The notes: generated by a model from the letters alone, not told the origin. Shown: positions 1-10,232, counted from the first letter of the stretch. The stretch: DNA of 64,000 nucleotides from Amycolatopsis arida (GCF_900115565.1 NZ_FOWW01000005.1:310001-374000), one strand, 5' to 3'. Program-made: numbers and translations.

Positions 1-272
1 ACGTGGTCCGGTCGGGTCAGGTCGGCGAGCAGCCCGGCGTGCACCCGCGGGTGCAGCGTCTTCACCCGGCCGTCGAGCGACTCGGGGAATCCGGTGACCT
101 CCTCGACCGGCGTCACCGGCACCCCGGCGTCGGCGATGACCTTCGCGGTGCCGCCGGTGGACACGATCTCCACGCCCGCGGCGTGCAGCCCGGTCGCGAG
201 CTCCAGCAGGCCGGTCTTGTCCGAAACGCCGATCAGGGCGCGCCGCACCGGGCGCCGTGCCTGCTCGTTCAC
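1..272 (-). CDS. purH: PurH, AICAR transformylase/IMP cyclohydrolase (N-terminal part only)
   Basis: This is the N-terminal ~90 residues of the bifunctional enzyme that completes de novo purine synthesis by formylating AICAR and closing the ring to IMP. The visible part is the IMP cyclohydrolase (MGS-like) domain, with the signature segments [15 protein letters not shown] and [12 protein letters not shown]. The GTG start lies in a GTGA overlap with the purN stop, so translation is probably coupled to purN. The gene runs off the left edge of the window. The purN-purH pair is the normal actinobacterial arrangement. Confidence 0.96.
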   Translation of the reverse strand, partial: MNEQARRPVRRALIGVSDKTGLLELATGLHAAGVEIVSTGGTAKVIADAGVPVTPVEEVTGFPESLDGRVKTLHPRVHAGLLADLTRPDH

Positions 273-931
273 CTGGGGATCCTCACCTTCCGTCCGTCCA
301 CTATGCAGCCCGCACGGGCCAGCGTCGCGATCACGTCGACGAGCAGCCGGCGCTCCACCGTCTTGATCCGCTCGTGCAACTCCGCCTCGTCGTCGTCGGG
401 CAGCACCGGCACCGCCTCCTGCGCGATGATCGGGCCGGTGTCCACGCCGGAGTCGACGAGGTGCACCGTCGAGCCGGTGACCTTCACCCCGGCGGCGAGG
501 GCGTCGGCGACGGCGTGCATGCCGGGGAACGCGGGCAGCAGCGCGGGATGGGTGTTGACCACCCGGTTCGAGAAGCGACGCAGGAACCGCTCGCCGAGCA
601 ACTTCATGAAGCCGGCGGACACCACCAGGTCCGGCCGGTGCGCGGCGACGGCGCCGGTCAGCGCCGCGTCCCACGCGGCCCGGTCGGGATGGTCGGCCAC
701 CCGGACGGTGAAGTGCGGGACGCCCGCCCGCTCGGCCCTGGCCAATGCCTCGACGCCCGGCCGGTCGGTGCCGACGGCCACCACCCTGGCCGGGTAGTCC
801 GGCTGGCCGGTGGCGTCCAGCACCGCCTGCAGCAGCGTGCCCGAGCCCGAGGCGAGCACCACCAGCCGCGCCGGGACGGGCAGCTCCAGCCGATCCCGGG
901 TGCCGGCGTCCTCGACGGGTCGGGCGGTCAC
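269..931 (-). CDS. purN: PurN, phosphoribosylglycinamide formyltransferase
   Basis: This 220-aa enzyme transfers a formyl group from 10-formyl-THF to GAR in purine synthesis. The family hallmarks are present: an N-terminal [14 protein letters not shown] phosphate-binding loop, the catalytic segment [12 protein letters not shown] with Asn-x-His, and the Asp-containing [13 protein letters not shown]. The GTG start at 931 was chosen because GGAGG stands just upstream and the protein then has normal family length; an open frame continues upstream without homology. Its stop overlaps the purH start. It lies downstream of the perM-like gene, as in mycobacteria. Confidence 0.96.
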   Translation of the reverse strand: MTARPVEDAGTRDRLELPVPARLVVLASGSGTLLQAVLDATGQPDYPARVVAVGTDRPGVEALARAERAGVPHFTVRVADHPDRAAWDAALTGAVAAHRPDLVVSAGFMKLLGERFLRRFSNRVVNTHPALLPAFPGMHAVADALAAGVKVTGSTVHLVDSGVDTGPIIAQEAVPVLPDDDEAELHERIKTVERRLLVDVIATLARAGCIVDGRKVRIPR

Positions 932-1071
932 GCCGCCTCCGGGTGGCACGCCGGTGGGTGCGGTGCGCCGGCCGTGTCGCGATCCCTGGTCAGCACGGTC
1001 TCCTTGCCGGGCGGTGCGCGCGGGGCGCACGGCGTTCACCTCGTCGCCCAACCCTAACGCCGGAAAGTCGA

Positions 1072-2730
1072 TCATGAAGAGGCGGTGGGCGGCCGCTCCT
1101 CGTCGCCGTCGTCCGTGGTGGCGCCGGTGGGCTCCGTGCGCTCGGTCAGCTCCACCGAGTCGGCGGACTCCGTGGGCCGCGGGGACTCGGCGGAGCCGGG
1201 CTCACCGGGCCAGTCGGGCTCCGGCGCCTCGGTGTCCCCGGTCTCGACGAGATCGGCGGGATCGGCGGAGTCGGCGGAGTTCGCACCGCCGGCGGCTTCC
1301 GTCGCGCCGTCCGCGGGATCGACGGTGTCCTCGCGCTCGGTGGCGCCGTCGGGCTCGGCACCGTCCCCGTCGACCTCGGGCTCGGCAATCTCGGCGGTCT
1401 CGGCGGCGCCGTCCTCCGTGGTGGTGCCGTCCGTCGCACCGTCCGTTTCCGACTCGGCGGGCTCGGCGGGCTCGGTGGACTCGGCGCGCTCGGCTGGCTC
1501 GGTGGCGTCCGGCTGGGCCTCGGCCGGCTCGGGTGGCGGCGCCGAGCGCGGACCGGCGAACCACGCGACGAGGCCGCCGGGCACCGTGATCCAGGCGAAC
1601 ACCGCGATCGACAGCGGCCCGGCCGGAACGGTGACGGGGTCGAACGGGCCGTGCCCCAACCGGCCGCCGGCGAAGGTGCCGAGCACCACCGCGCCGAACC
1701 CACTCAACGCGCCCGCCACCACGACCGCCCGCAGCCGCACCCTCGGGTCGGCGGCCACCGCGCGCAGCCGCCAGCCGACCAGGGCACCCGCGGCGGCCGG
1801 CAGCACGGCCAGCGCCCACCACCACGGCGAGTCCGTCTCGGGCACCGCGGCGAGCAGCGGCAGCCCGGGCAGGACCTCGCCGGCGTGGCCCATCGGGGTC
1901 ACCACGGTGGCGCCGAGGGAGAACCCCGGCCCCGCGGCGAAGCTCAGTGCGCCGACCACGGCGTTGGGCAGGTACCCGAGGGACAGCAGGAGCAACCCGG
2001 TCCCGCTGCCGGGGCCGGGCGCGTGCGTGCCGAACAGGGTGTGCACGGTCGGCGCCGACAGGGCGAGCCCGAGGGCGTAGGTCGCGGCACCCGCGGTGAG
2101 CAGCGCGGCGGTGCCCAGCGCCCCGGCCCGCAGGCCGCGCAGCGCGAGCGGGTCGAGGTGGTGGCGAGCCGCCTCGACCAGCCGGCATCGCCCGGCCAGC
2201 CCGACCGTCGCGGCCACCCCGGCGAGCAACGCCGGCAGCAGGAGCGCGGGCAGCGGCTCGGAACCGACCGGCGCGTTCCGGGAGAGCACCACCACGGCGA
2301 CGGCGGCCAGCACGTGCCCGCCGGCCATGGCCGCGACCAGCGGAACGGCCTGGGCCGGTGCGCGCAGGCCCAGCCGCCGGGCCGCCCGCGCCGCGGAACG
2401 GGCCACCAGCACCAACGCCCCGACCGTCGGCAGCAGCGGCAGGACACCGAGCGGCTGCCCGCCGATCCGCACCGGCACCTGGTAGGCGGCCAGCCAGCCG
2501 GGAGCGGCCGCCCGCAGGACGCCCACCGGCTCGAACGCCGCCTCCGTGGTGATCCCGGTGACCAGCGCGAACAGGGCGACGACCGCGACGTACCCGGCGA
2601 TGAGCGGCCCCAGTGCCGCGGCCAGCATCGCCCGGATCCACGCGGCGCGGGAGACGGCCGGGACGTCCCCGGGCTCGGTGCCAGGGTCGTCGACGGTCTC
2701 CCGGCGGAGACGCAAGGTGGGCAGCTGCAT
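1072..2730 (-). CDS. PerM/DUF6350-type multi-pass membrane protein
   Basis: This is a 552-aa integral membrane protein. About 430 residues hold many hydrophobic segments (around 8-10 by eye), followed by a ~150-aa acidic, Glu/Asp/Ala/Pro/Thr-rich tail that looks disordered. Its position between the DUF5336 gene and purN matches M. tuberculosis perM (Rv0955), which is linked to cell division and persistence; the assignment rests on synteny and topology. The ATG at 2730 was chosen over longer options because GAAGGTG lies about 8 nt upstream. The acidic tail is longer than I expect for perM and has low-complexity TEPAE-type repetition. Confidence 0.8.
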   Translation of the reverse strand: MQLPTLRLRRETVDDPGTEPGDVPAVSRAAWIRAMLAAALGPLIAGYVAVVALFALVTGITTEAAFEPVGVLRAAAPGWLAAYQVPVRIGGQPLGVLPLLPTVGALVLVARSAARAARRLGLRAPAQAVPLVAAMAGGHVLAAVAVVVLSRNAPVGSEPLPALLLPALLAGVAATVGLAGRCRLVEAARHHLDPLALRGLRAGALGTAALLTAGAATYALGLALSAPTVHTLFGTHAPGPGSGTGLLLLSLGYLPNAVVGALSFAAGPGFSLGATVVTPMGHAGEVLPGLPLLAAVPETDSPWWWALAVLPAAAGALVGWRLRAVAADPRVRLRAVVVAGALSGFGAVVLGTFAGGRLGHGPFDPVTVPAGPLSIAVFAWITVPGGLVAWFAGPRSAPPPEPAEAQPDATEPAERAESTEPAEPAESETDGATDGTTTEDGAAETAEIAEPEVDGDGAEPDGATEREDTVDPADGATEAAGGANSADSADPADLVETGDTEAPEPDWPGEPGSAESPRPTESADSVELTERTEPTGATTDDGDEERPPTASS

Positions 2731-2899
2731 GAGCCGCACCTTCGCACCCTCAATAGGCCATATGGGTGAGCCACGCCGCCAAAAGAGCGTGCGGAACACC
2801 ATACCCACCCGGTCGGGGCAGCGCGTGTTCCTCGTTGCCACGGTGGGTAGTCATCGCTGCTCGCGGGCATTCGATTTCCCGTCCCCACCCGCGAACGAA

Positions 2900-2930
2900 C
2901 GCCCGCGGGACCGAACGGTCACCGCGGGCG
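2900..2930 (-). terminator. Hairpin terminator after the DUF5336 gene
   Basis: The arm CGCCCGCGGGACCG (2900-2913) pairs with CGGTCACCGCGGGCG (2916-2930) with one bulged A. It lies 45 bp past the stop of the DUF5336 gene, on the side expected for a minus-strand terminator. As is usual in this GC class there is no long U-run. Confidence 0.6.
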
Positions 2931-2974
2931 CTCGTCTCACGCCCCGATCGGGGGTCGCCCCGCCGAGGTCTGGC

Positions 2975-3715
2975 TCAGCTCTGCGAGCCGAAGCCACCCG
3001 GCGGGGTGCCCGGCTGCTTGCCGGACTCCGGCGACTGCTGCTGGAAGAACTGGCCCTGCTGGGGCGCGTACTGGGTGGCCTGCTGGGTCGGCGGGGTCGC
3101 CGGCGGCGCGAACTTCGTCGGCTGGTTCACGCCCCCGGGCTGCTGCTCGGCCTGGCCCTGCTGACCCTGCTGACCCTGCTGACCCTGCTGGCCGTACGGG
3201 CCGGGACCGTACTGGCCGTAGGGCTGACCGTACGGCGGCGACTGCGGTCGGGCCGCGGGCGACTTCAGCACACCGTGATCGAACAGCAGCGCGGCGACGC
3301 CGATCAGCATCTGCAGGATGCCGAGGATCAACAGCACGGTGACCACGCCCGGCACCTTGGAGTGCTCCGGCACCTGCACGACGTCGAGCAGCGCGTTCAG
3401 CGCGCCGAGCACGCTGAACAGCGCCACGAACGGCATCACCTTCGGCCCGTTGGGCAGCACCCGCAGCGCGCCGAGCAGACCGGCCACGAGCAGGAACAGG
3501 ATGGCCTGCTGGGCCATCCCGGCCTCCTCGGCGAAGCCGATGAAGTAGTTGACCAGGCCGAGCACCGTGACCGCGAGCGCGAGGAGGACGCCCAGGTTGA
3601 GCGAGCCGGCCGCGAGGCCCTGGCCCTGCGTCTGCCGCGGCCCCTGCGGCTGGGGCGGGTGCTGCGCGCCGCCGCCCTGAGGTGGGTAACCGGGCCCGCT
3701 GCTCGGGAAGGTCAT
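2975..3715 (-). CDS. DUF5336 family membrane protein (Rv0954-like, 34 kDa antigen family)
   Basis: This 246-aa protein has a Pro/Gln/Gly-rich N-terminus, four hydrophobic segments at about residues 38-140, and a long cytoplasmic-type tail of YGQPYGQYG and QQGQQGQ repeats ending in Pro/Gln-rich sequence. That layout and its place beside perM match Rv0954 and the 34 kDa antigenic protein family. The ATG at 3715 has AGGAG eight bases upstream. The CTGCTGACC tandem codons (about 3160-3190) give a simple-sequence Gln-Gly tract that may vary in length. Its molecular function is unknown; a membrane or cell-division role is inference from synteny with perM. Confidence 0.85.
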   Translation of the reverse strand: MTFPSSGPGYPPQGGGAQHPPQPQGPRQTQGQGLAAGSLNLGVLLALAVTVLGLVNYFIGFAEEAGMAQQAILFLLVAGLLGALRVLPNGPKVMPFVALFSVLGALNALLDVVQVPEHSKVPGVVTVLLILGILQMLIGVAALLFDHGVLKSPAARPQSPPYGQPYGQYGPGPYGQQGQQGQQGQQGQAEQQPGGVNQPTKFAPPATPPTQQATQYAPQQGQFFQQQSPESGKQPGTPPGGFGSQS

Positions 3716-3854
3716 CGGTGAGTCTCCTGTCATCCGTTCGGCACGAAAACGTTAGCGAACCCGCGCTGGGTCCGCACTGGGCCCACGCACCCCTGCTCTG
3801 ACGGACGCACGAGAGGCGGCTCCGGTTTCGTCGACACCGAAAGTCCGCCGAACG

Positions 3855-3897
3855 GCAGCGGGCCGGGTGCCGTGTCCCGGCGCCCGGCCCGCTGCCC
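3855..3897 (-). terminator. Strong hairpin terminator after sucCD
   Basis: A perfect 14-bp inverted repeat, GGCAGCGGGCCGGG (3855-3868) with CCCGGCCCGCTGCC (3884-3897), lies 12 bp past the sucD stop. Confidence 0.75.
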
Positions 3898-3909
3898 GTC
3901 CCCGCTCGG

Positions 3910-4797
3910 TCAGCGCGCCTTGTACAGCTCCCGGGCCAGCTCGGCGGTCTCGCTGGGGGTCTTGCCCACCCTGACACCGGCGGCCTCGAGGGCCTCCTTC
4001 TTCGCCTGCGCGGTGCCGGAGGAACCGGAGACGATGGCACCGGCGTGGCCCATCGTCTTGCCCTCCGGGGCGGTGAACCCGGCGACGTAGCCAACCACCG
4101 GCTTGGTGACGTTGGCCTTGACGTACTCGGCGGCCCGCTCCTCGGCGTCCCCACCGATCTCGCCGATCATGACGATGACCTCGGTCTCGGGGTCGTTCTG
4201 GAACGCCTCGAGCGCGTCGATGTGGGTGGTGCCGATCACCGGGTCACCACCGATGCCGACGGCCGTGGAGAAGCCGATGTCCCGCAGCTCGTACATCATC
4301 TGGTAGGTCAGCGTGCCGGACTTCGACACCAGGCCGATCTTGCCAGGGCCGGTGATGTCCGCCGGGATGATGCCCGCATTGGACTTGCCGGGGCTGATCA
4401 CGCCGGGGCAGTTCGGGCCGACGATGCGGGTCCGGTTGCCCTTGGCGCAGGCGTGCGCCCAGAAGTAGGCCGAGTCGTGCACCGGGATGCCCTCGGTGAT
4501 CACCACGGCCAGCGGGATCTCCGCGTCGATCGCCTCGATCACGGCGTCCTTGGCGAAGCGCGGGGGCACGAAGACGACGCTGACGTTCGCGCCGGTCTCC
4601 TTCATCGCCTCCTCGACCGTGCCGAAGACGGTCAGCTCCTTGCCCTCGATGGTGACCTTCTGGCCGGCCTTGCGGGCGTTCACCCCACCGACGATGTTGC
4701 TGCCGGCCCTGATCATCTTCGTCGCGTGCTTGGTGCCCTCGGAACCCGTGAGCCCCTGCACGATGATCTTGCTCTGCTCGTTCAGGAAGATCGACAT
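3910..4797 (-). CDS. sucD: Succinyl-CoA synthetase alpha subunit (ADP/GDP-forming)
   Basis: This is the 295-aa alpha subunit of the TCA-cycle enzyme that interconverts succinyl-CoA and succinate with substrate-level phosphorylation. Recognisable segments are the CoA-binding Rossmann region starting [10 protein letters not shown], the CPGVISPGK stretch, IGGDPVIGT, and GHAGAIVSG, which contains the phosphorylated active-site His. The start is the ATG of MSIFLNEQ at 4797. It lies 1 bp after the sucC stop, so the two subunits are almost certainly co-translated. A strong hairpin follows. Confidence 0.98.
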   Translation of the reverse strand: MSIFLNEQSKIIVQGLTGSEGTKHATKMIRAGSNIVGGVNARKAGQKVTIEGKELTVFGTVEEAMKETGANVSVVFVPPRFAKDAVIEAIDAEIPLAVVITEGIPVHDSAYFWAHACAKGNRTRIVGPNCPGVISPGKSNAGIIPADITGPGKIGLVSKSGTLTYQMMYELRDIGFSTAVGIGGDPVIGTTHIDALEAFQNDPETEVIVMIGEIGGDAEERAAEYVKANVTKPVVGYVAGFTAPEGKTMGHAGAIVSGSSGTAQAKKEALEAAGVRVGKTPSETAELARELYKAR

Positions 4798-4798
4798 G

Positions 4799-5968
4799 TC
4801 ACGCCCCCGCCGCCGCCAGCTCGGCGGCCTTGTCCGCCGCGTTGTCCATTGTGTCCACCACCGTGACCAGCGGGTGGTTCGCCTCGGCCAGGATCCGGCG
4901 ACCCTCCTCGACGTTGTTGCCGTCGAGCCGCACCACCAGCGGCTTGCTCGCCTCGTCACCGAGGATCTTCAGCGCCTCCACGATGCCGGTGGCCACCGCG
5001 TCGCACGCGGTGATGCCACCGAAGACGTTGACGAAGACACTGCGCACGGCCGGGTCGTGCAGGATGACGTCCAGCCCGGCGGCCATCACCTCGGCGGAGG
5101 CGCCGCCGCCGATGTCGAGGAAGTTGGCCGGCCGCACCCCGCCGTGCTTCTCGCCGGCGTAGGCCACCACGTCCAGGGTGGACATCACGAGGCCGGCACC
5201 GTTGCCGATGATGCCGACCTGGCCGTCCAGCTTGACGTAGTTGAGGTCCTTGGCCTTCGCCTTGGCCTCCAGCGGGTCCTCCGCGGCCTTGTCCACCAGC
5301 GCGGCGTGCGCCTCCTGGCGGAACGCGGCGTTGTCGTCGAGGGTGACCTTGCCGTCCAGCGCGATGATCCTGTTCCGCGGATCCCGGACCAGCGGGTTGA
5401 CCTCCACCAGCGAGGCGTCCTCGGCCACGAAGGTCTCCCACAGCTTCACCACGACGTCGGCGGCCTCGTCGAGCACCTCGGCCGGGAAGTTGCCCTGCCG
5501 CAGGATCTCCAGCGCCTTGTCCCTGTCCACACCGGCCAGCGGGCTGATCGGCACCCTGGCCAGCGCCTCGGGGCGCTCGGTGGCCAACTGCTCGATCTCC
5601 ACCCCGCCCTCGGCGGAGGCCATCGCCAGGAAGGTCCGGTTGGCCCGGTCCAGCAGGAACGAGAAGTAGTACTCCTCCGCGATGTCGGAGGCCTCGGTCA
5701 CGAGCACCCGGTGCACGGTGTGCCCCTTGATGTCCATGCCCAGGATGGCCTCGGCCTTCGCCCGGGCCTCGTCCGGGCCCTCGGCCAGCTTCACGCCACC
5801 GGCCTTCCCGCGCCCACCGGTCTTCACCTGCGCCTTGACCACCACGGTGCCGCCGATCTTCTCGGCCTCGGCACGGGCCTGCTCAGGGGTTTCCGCCACG
5901 GCGCCCGGCAGCACCGGTACACCGTGGGCGGCGAAGAGATCCTTCGCCTGGTACTCGTAGAGGTCCAC
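4799..5968 (-). CDS. sucC: Succinyl-CoA synthetase beta subunit
   Basis: This is the 389-aa beta subunit, with an N-terminal ATP-grasp domain (starts [15 protein letters not shown], with [19 protein letters not shown] for nucleotide binding) and a C-terminal CoA-ligase domain ([31 protein letters not shown]). GTG at 5968 was chosen because AGGAG lies nine bases upstream and the VDLYEYQ start is the family start. It is first in the sucC-sucD unit; the promoter must lie in 5969-6187. Confidence 0.98.
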   Translation of the reverse strand: MDLYEYQAKDLFAAHGVPVLPGAVAETPEQARAEAEKIGGTVVVKAQVKTGGRGKAGGVKLAEGPDEARAKAEAILGMDIKGHTVHRVLVTEASDIAEEYYFSFLLDRANRTFLAMASAEGGVEIEQLATERPEALARVPISPLAGVDRDKALEILRQGNFPAEVLDEAADVVVKLWETFVAEDASLVEVNPLVRDPRNRIIALDGKVTLDDNAAFRQEAHAALVDKAAEDPLEAKAKAKDLNYVKLDGQVGIIGNGAGLVMSTLDVVAYAGEKHGGVRPANFLDIGGGASAEVMAAGLDVILHDPAVRSVFVNVFGGITACDAVATGIVEALKILGDEASKPLVVRLDGNNVEEGRRILAEANHPLVTVVDTMDNAADKAAELAAAGA

Positions 5969-6187
5969 TCTCCAGTCTCCTGACGACACGCGACATTGCT
6001 GTGCTTCGCTCACCGAACGCGCGATCGGCGGGATGCGCGGGGCGGGCCGCTGGTAAGTAAAGCAACCCCGGCATCGCCGGCTCCGACCGCCTCGACCGCG
6101 GCCGTGGGCCCGTTCCGCCTGCTCTTCGGCCGTGACGACCCTAGCGAGCGGCGCGGGGGCCGGGGGCGCCGCACCAGGTGAACTCGG

Positions 6188-6424
6188 TCACCGCTGACGG
6201 CCGGCCTCGGTCGCGCCGATGTGAGTCGGCCCACCGGAGACCCAGCGGGTGACGACGGTCGCACCCGAAAGGTGGGCCAGCCCGGGTCGCGGCGGGCCGC
6301 CGGCGGTGAACACCGGGAGGTCCGCGGGCGGGGCGGCGCGTCCCGCGGCGCGGGCCAGCGCCAGCGCCTCCGGACACCGGCCGCCCCACTCGACGAGCAG
6401 CACGCGGGGCCGGCGGCGGGTCAC
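6188..6424 (-). CDS. Small hypothetical protein coupled to the upstream membrane protein
   Basis: This is a 78-aa product. Its GTG start sits in a GTGA overlap with the stop of the upstream 598-aa membrane-protein gene, which is the main reason for calling it. It begins with basic residues (TRRRPR), then VLLVEWGGRCPEAL, and has no membrane segment. I do not recognise a family. Composition fits coding, but the overlap alone does not prove translation. The remaining ~220 bp to sucC shows no gene. Confidence 0.5.
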   Translation of the reverse strand: MTRRRPRVLLVEWGGRCPEALALARAAGRAAPPADLPVFTAGGPPRPGLAHLSGATVVTRWVSGGPTHIGATEAGRQR

Positions 6425-8217
6425 GATCCGCGGCGCGCGCCGGGCAGGGCCAGGCCGGCGGCGACCAGTGCCGCCGCCGCACCGGCCAGCGCGAGCCACA
6501 GCCCCGGGCCGGGGCACGCGCCGGTGATGCCGGTGCGCAGCGGCAGCTCGGCGGCGCGCAGCAGGAGGAGTCCGGCGATCCCGGCCAGCAGCGCGACGGC
6601 CCTGGCCGGCCGGCTGCGTGGCACCAGGGCGAGCGCGCCGAGGACCGTGAGCACGCCGGCGAGCAGGCCCCAGGACGCCGGCGTGAAGTGCGACCACAGC
6701 CCCGGGGCGGTGTAGTCAGCGGCGCGGACCACCGGAAGGCCGAACGCGGCGACACCCAGGATCGCCGCGGCGACCAGCGGGGTGAGGACGTTGGGCGCGG
6801 CCCGCCATCCGGCCGCGCCGACGACGTCCATGGCCTCCTCCCGCTCGACGGTTCCGGCCACCGCCGAGGAGCAGCCGGTGGCCGCGGCACCGACCATCGC
6901 CAGCGCGACCCACAGCACGCCCAGGGTGGACACGGACAGCGCGCCGAGCTCGGTCGCCGCCAGCGCGGTGTCCAGCACGGCGGCGCCGGTGACCAGCGGA
7001 CCGGCCCAGAGCACCGAGAGCGCCGGCCGCACCCGGGCGGCGACCGCGGGCCCGAACATCGCCAGGCCCACCGTGCCGAGCAGCAGGCCGGCGACCAGGA
7101 ACCACCAGCGGGCCGAGCTAGGCACCGCCGTGTTCGTCGCCGAGACCACCTGCTCGGTGAAGGCGCCGCCGACCGCGGCGAGTGCGGTGAGCACGGCGAT
7201 CGACCCGGTGAGCAGGTCGAGCGGGCGCTGGCCGGGCAGGGTCGCCGTGCCGGCCAGGTCGGTGGGCTCGGCCCGGCGCGCGGGCTGGGGACCCGATGGC
7301 GTGCTCGCGCTCGCCGGGAGCGGGGTGACGCCGAGCACGACCAGCCCCGCCGCCGCGAACGCCAGCAACACCGGTCCGGCGGTGACGTCCAGCGCGGGGA
7401 GTGCGGCCGCGGCCACCAGCGGGGGCGCGGCCAGTGCCGCGGTGGCGAGACCGAGACCGAGCGGCCCGCCGCGGGCGAGGCCGGGCGCGGGTGAGCTCGC
7501 CGCGAGCGCGGCGGCCACCGGCAGCGTGGCGGCCAGCAGGAGCAGCCCGGCGGCGGCGGGCATCGGCGCGTCGATGGCGCCGGACGTGGGCAGGTAGGCG
7601 TCGTGGGAGCCGAAAGGGGCCATCAGCAGCCCGAGCGCGCCCACCACGGCGACCGACACCACGGCCAGCAGCCGCCAGCGCGATCCCTGGCCTTCGCCCT
7701 GCTCGTCCCGGACGCGGAGGGCGAGCAGGCCGGCGACCGCGGTGGCCAGGTGGCCGGCGAGCAGCAGCCACAGGCCGGCCGCGGGGCTCGGGGACGTCAG
7801 GTCGGTGGGCACGTGCAACTCGGGCCGCGCGGCCGCGGAGGCGTCGGCGGCGAGCTGGAGGTCCAGCAGGGCACGGCCGGGGGCGAGCGCGGCCGCTCCG
7901 ACCAGCACGCCGGCGGCGAGTCCTGGGCGCCGGCGGGGTGCCGGAAGGAGCGCCGCGGCCGCCGCGGCGGCGACCGGCAGCACCGCGAGCAGCACGAGGA
8001 GCGGGCCGCTGCCGAAGCCGGGCCGCGCGCCGGCCACGACCGGGACGAGGCCGCCGAGGGCGAGCAGCACGGCCCCGGCGGTCGCGGCGGCGAGCGCGCC
8101 GACCAGTGGGGCCGCGAGTCGCGCGGGCGGGTCGGACGTGCTGCCGCCCGGAGGACCGAACGAGTCCCGGGGGTCGTCCGACGGTTCCCCCGAGGGCGGA
8201 CGATTGCGCGCAGTCAT
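6421..8217 (-). CDS. Large polytopic membrane protein, function unknown
   Basis: This 598-aa protein has a Pro/Ser/Asp-rich cytoplasmic N-terminus of ~30 residues followed by around 14 hydrophobic stretches rich in Ala, Leu and Val. I see no transporter or enzyme signature. The ATG at 8217 has no Shine-Dalgarno sequence but has TAGCGT eight bases upstream, so the mRNA is probably leaderless; a TTG at 8235 is an alternative start. It is translationally linked to the 78-aa gene that follows. It occupies the space between sucC and the M23 peptidase gene. Confidence 0.75.
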   Translation of the reverse strand: MTARNRPPSGEPSDDPRDSFGPPGGSTSDPPARLAAPLVGALAAATAGAVLLALGGLVPVVAGARPGFGSGPLLVLLAVLPVAAAAAAALLPAPRRRPGLAAGVLVGAAALAPGRALLDLQLAADASAAARPELHVPTDLTSPSPAAGLWLLLAGHLATAVAGLLALRVRDEQGEGQGSRWRLLAVVSVAVVGALGLLMAPFGSHDAYLPTSGAIDAPMPAAAGLLLLAATLPVAAALAASSPAPGLARGGPLGLGLATAALAAPPLVAAAALPALDVTAGPVLLAFAAAGLVVLGVTPLPASASTPSGPQPARRAEPTDLAGTATLPGQRPLDLLTGSIAVLTALAAVGGAFTEQVVSATNTAVPSSARWWFLVAGLLLGTVGLAMFGPAVAARVRPALSVLWAGPLVTGAAVLDTALAATELGALSVSTLGVLWVALAMVGAAATGCSSAVAGTVEREEAMDVVGAAGWRAAPNVLTPLVAAAILGVAAFGLPVVRAADYTAPGLWSHFTPASWGLLAGVLTVLGALALVPRSRPARAVALLAGIAGLLLLRAAELPLRTGITGACPGPGLWLALAGAAAALVAAGLALPGARRGS

Positions 8218-8225
8218 CGTCGGCG

Positions 8226-8231
8226 ACGCTA
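8226..8231 (-). promoter_or_regulatory. Probable -10 element of a leaderless promoter
   Basis: TAGCGT on the minus strand, eight bases before the ATG at 8217, fits the TANNNT -10 motif typical of actinobacterial leaderless transcripts. No clear -35 was identified. Confidence 0.4.
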
Positions 8232-9774
8232 GCAAGCACGACCGGCCGACGCCCGCCCACCACGTCCAATCAGGCGGCGGGAGGCGGCGGTCCGGCGCCC
8301 GCGGCTCGGGACTCCTCGATCAGCGAGGGAGCAGCTCGCCGGGTCACCGGTGCCGTGCGGGGTCAGCGTGCCGTCGGTGAGACAGGCGTTGACGCGCTCG
8401 ACCAGGCACCGGTTGCCCAGCGGGTACGCGACGTGCCCGTCACCGTGCCCCATCGTGCGGACGCCCGGCAGCTGGTCGGCGACGTGCCGCGCGCCGAGGT
8501 TCGGCGTGAGGTTGTCCCGCTCACCGATGCCGATCAGGACCGGTGGCAGCCCCGGCGCGGGGAGGGGCCGCGGCGGGAACGTCGGCGGACCGGTGACGCC
8601 GAGGCAGCGGCCCACCTCCATCCTCGCGGACAACCAGCCGAACCGCGCGCGAGCTCGCGCAGGCGCCGCTCCATCCCGCGGAGCTCGGTGAAGCCGGGCA
8701 CGTCGGGCAGGAAGTCGTGGCACAGCAGGGCGTTTCGCACGGTGCCGGGTGGCTCGGGCTCCGGCTCCCCCAGCTCGGTCGCGAAGGTGGTGACGCCGCC
8801 GTCGCGAGTGCCGGCCAGCATCGCTTGTCTCGGCGGGTTCATTCCCACCGGCATCCCGACCCGCGGCTCGCCCAGCGTCAGCACACCGCTGCCGGGCCGG
8901 CCGGGTTTCGGCAACGGGCCCCGCTCGGCCCGCGCCGCCACCTCGCACCAGTCCCGGAACCGGGTGAGCTGCCGCTCGTGGGTCAGCGCGTAGCACGCCA
9001 GCCAGCCCGCAAGCCCGGGCTGGGTGTAGTCGGTGACGCCGTCGAGGTACATCCGCCCCACCCGGTCCGGGAAGAGCTCCGCGTAGGTCTGTCCGTAGAT
9101 GCCGTACGAGTTGCCGAGGTAGTGCAACCACTCCTCGCCGAGCGCGACCCGCAGCGCCTCGACGTCGTGGGCCAGCTGCCACGACGTGCGGTGCGCGTAC
9201 GCCGAGCCGGTTGCCTGCGCGGCAACTCGCGTCCTAGGCCGCGTTGCCGCCTCCTGGTCCCGCCATGCCCGTCGGGAGGGGTCGCCGACGAGGTGGAAGA
9301 GCGACAGCGCCGGTGTCTCGCAGCGCACCAGGGTCCCGTTGTCCTGACTGCCGAGGCCCGGTGGGTCGAACGCGACGATGTCGAACCGTGCCCGAGCGCG
9401 CGCACCGCGGGAGGCAGCTGGGCGCGGACATCCCCCGTGGTGTTGCCCGCGCCGAAGTTGACCACGAGCGCCGATCCGCCGCGCCGGATCGGTGGCGGGG
9501 ATCCGGCCGCGGCTCAGTGCCCGTGATCGGGCCGCCGGCCCTCGCCCGGTCCACCGGCATCGACACCAGGCCGCACTGGACCCCGCCGCGGTCGGACCAG
9601 GCGATGTCCCGCGGGCTCCCGGCGATCGTCGTGGCCGGTGGACCTCGGCGGCCGCGGAGTGCCGTACTCCCGCGAGGTGCCGGTGGTGAACGCCCACCCC
9701 GCGCCGGTGGTCGAGGACAGGACGAAACCGTCCACCACCAGCACACCGAGCTCGCGTGCTCCCGTTGTCCTCAC
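8229..9774 (-). pseudogene. Decayed alpha/beta hydrolase of the tripeptidyl-aminopeptidase type
   Basis: Pieces of one TAP-family secreted hydrolase occur in order but in different minus-strand frames. They are an N-terminal segment (from about 9774), SPRDIAWSDRGGVQCG (about 9630-9560), LVVNFGAGNTTG (about 9474), FDIVAFDPPGLGSQ through the nucleophile motif GNSYG to ELRGMERR (about 9390-8660), and finally PPVLIGIGERDNLTP and GHGDGHVAYPLGNRC (about 8560-8400), with the acid and His of the triad. At least three, probably four, frameshifts are needed to join them. The catalytic residues are still readable, so inactivation is fairly recent. Sequencing error is an alternative, but four indels in 1.4 kb makes it unlikely. 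Confidence 0.8.
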
Positions 9775-10232
9775 CCGGTGCCCCCTCGGTACGGACTCGC
9801 CGCCGGATCGAAGTGACGCAACGGACTGAGGGTGCTGGGGTGCTGGGAGGAGGCGGAGTCAGTGGAGTCAACCGAGGCGACCCGGCGGCCGCACGAACGA
9901 GTCGTGCCACCCCGGGGACGCCGCGGACCGGACGGAGGAATGGTTGAGCGCTTGTAACCCAACTCACACCAAATGGAGTAATTCCGCCTGCCACCTTGCG
10001 TGATCTGCGCAGCTCGCCGTCCCGCGCGAGCTCCTCGTTCGGCCGACACGCAAGCGGGATCTTGCCCCGAACGGTGCCTCTTCGTTACTGTCCCCCGGTC
10101 CCCATTACGGTCAGGTCACGAACGGACTGGTCCCCCCAGGGCCACGAGCGGTTGCCCCCGAAGCCGCTCACCGGGATCCCCCGCCCGGCGTCCGCCACCG
10201 ACCTGGCTCCCCGAGTAACGGAAGGCCCTGAC
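9775..10232. other. Intergenic leader region upstream of the M23 peptidase gene
   Basis: No gene is supported here. The C-rich part just before the peptidase gene has two small hairpins: CTGG/CCAG with loop TCCCC (10127-10139), and GAGCGG (10146-10151) with CCGCTC (10164-10169). I looked for the ydaO (c-di-AMP) riboswitch that often precedes actinobacterial cell-wall hydrolase genes, but its conserved boxes are not visible. Confidence 0.4.

Noticed and set aside
1085-2080. Long frames opposite the perM-like gene
   Set aside because: Antisense shadows of the acidic tail and membrane segments. The minus-strand frame has a ribosome site, membrane helices and conserved synteny.
10060-10232. ydaO/c-di-AMP riboswitch upstream of the M23 peptidase gene
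   Set aside because: These riboswitches are common before actinobacterial cell-wall hydrolases, but the conserved GGGGTGAATC and CCGAACCCGTCAGCTAACCC-type boxes are absent; only small hairpins are seen.
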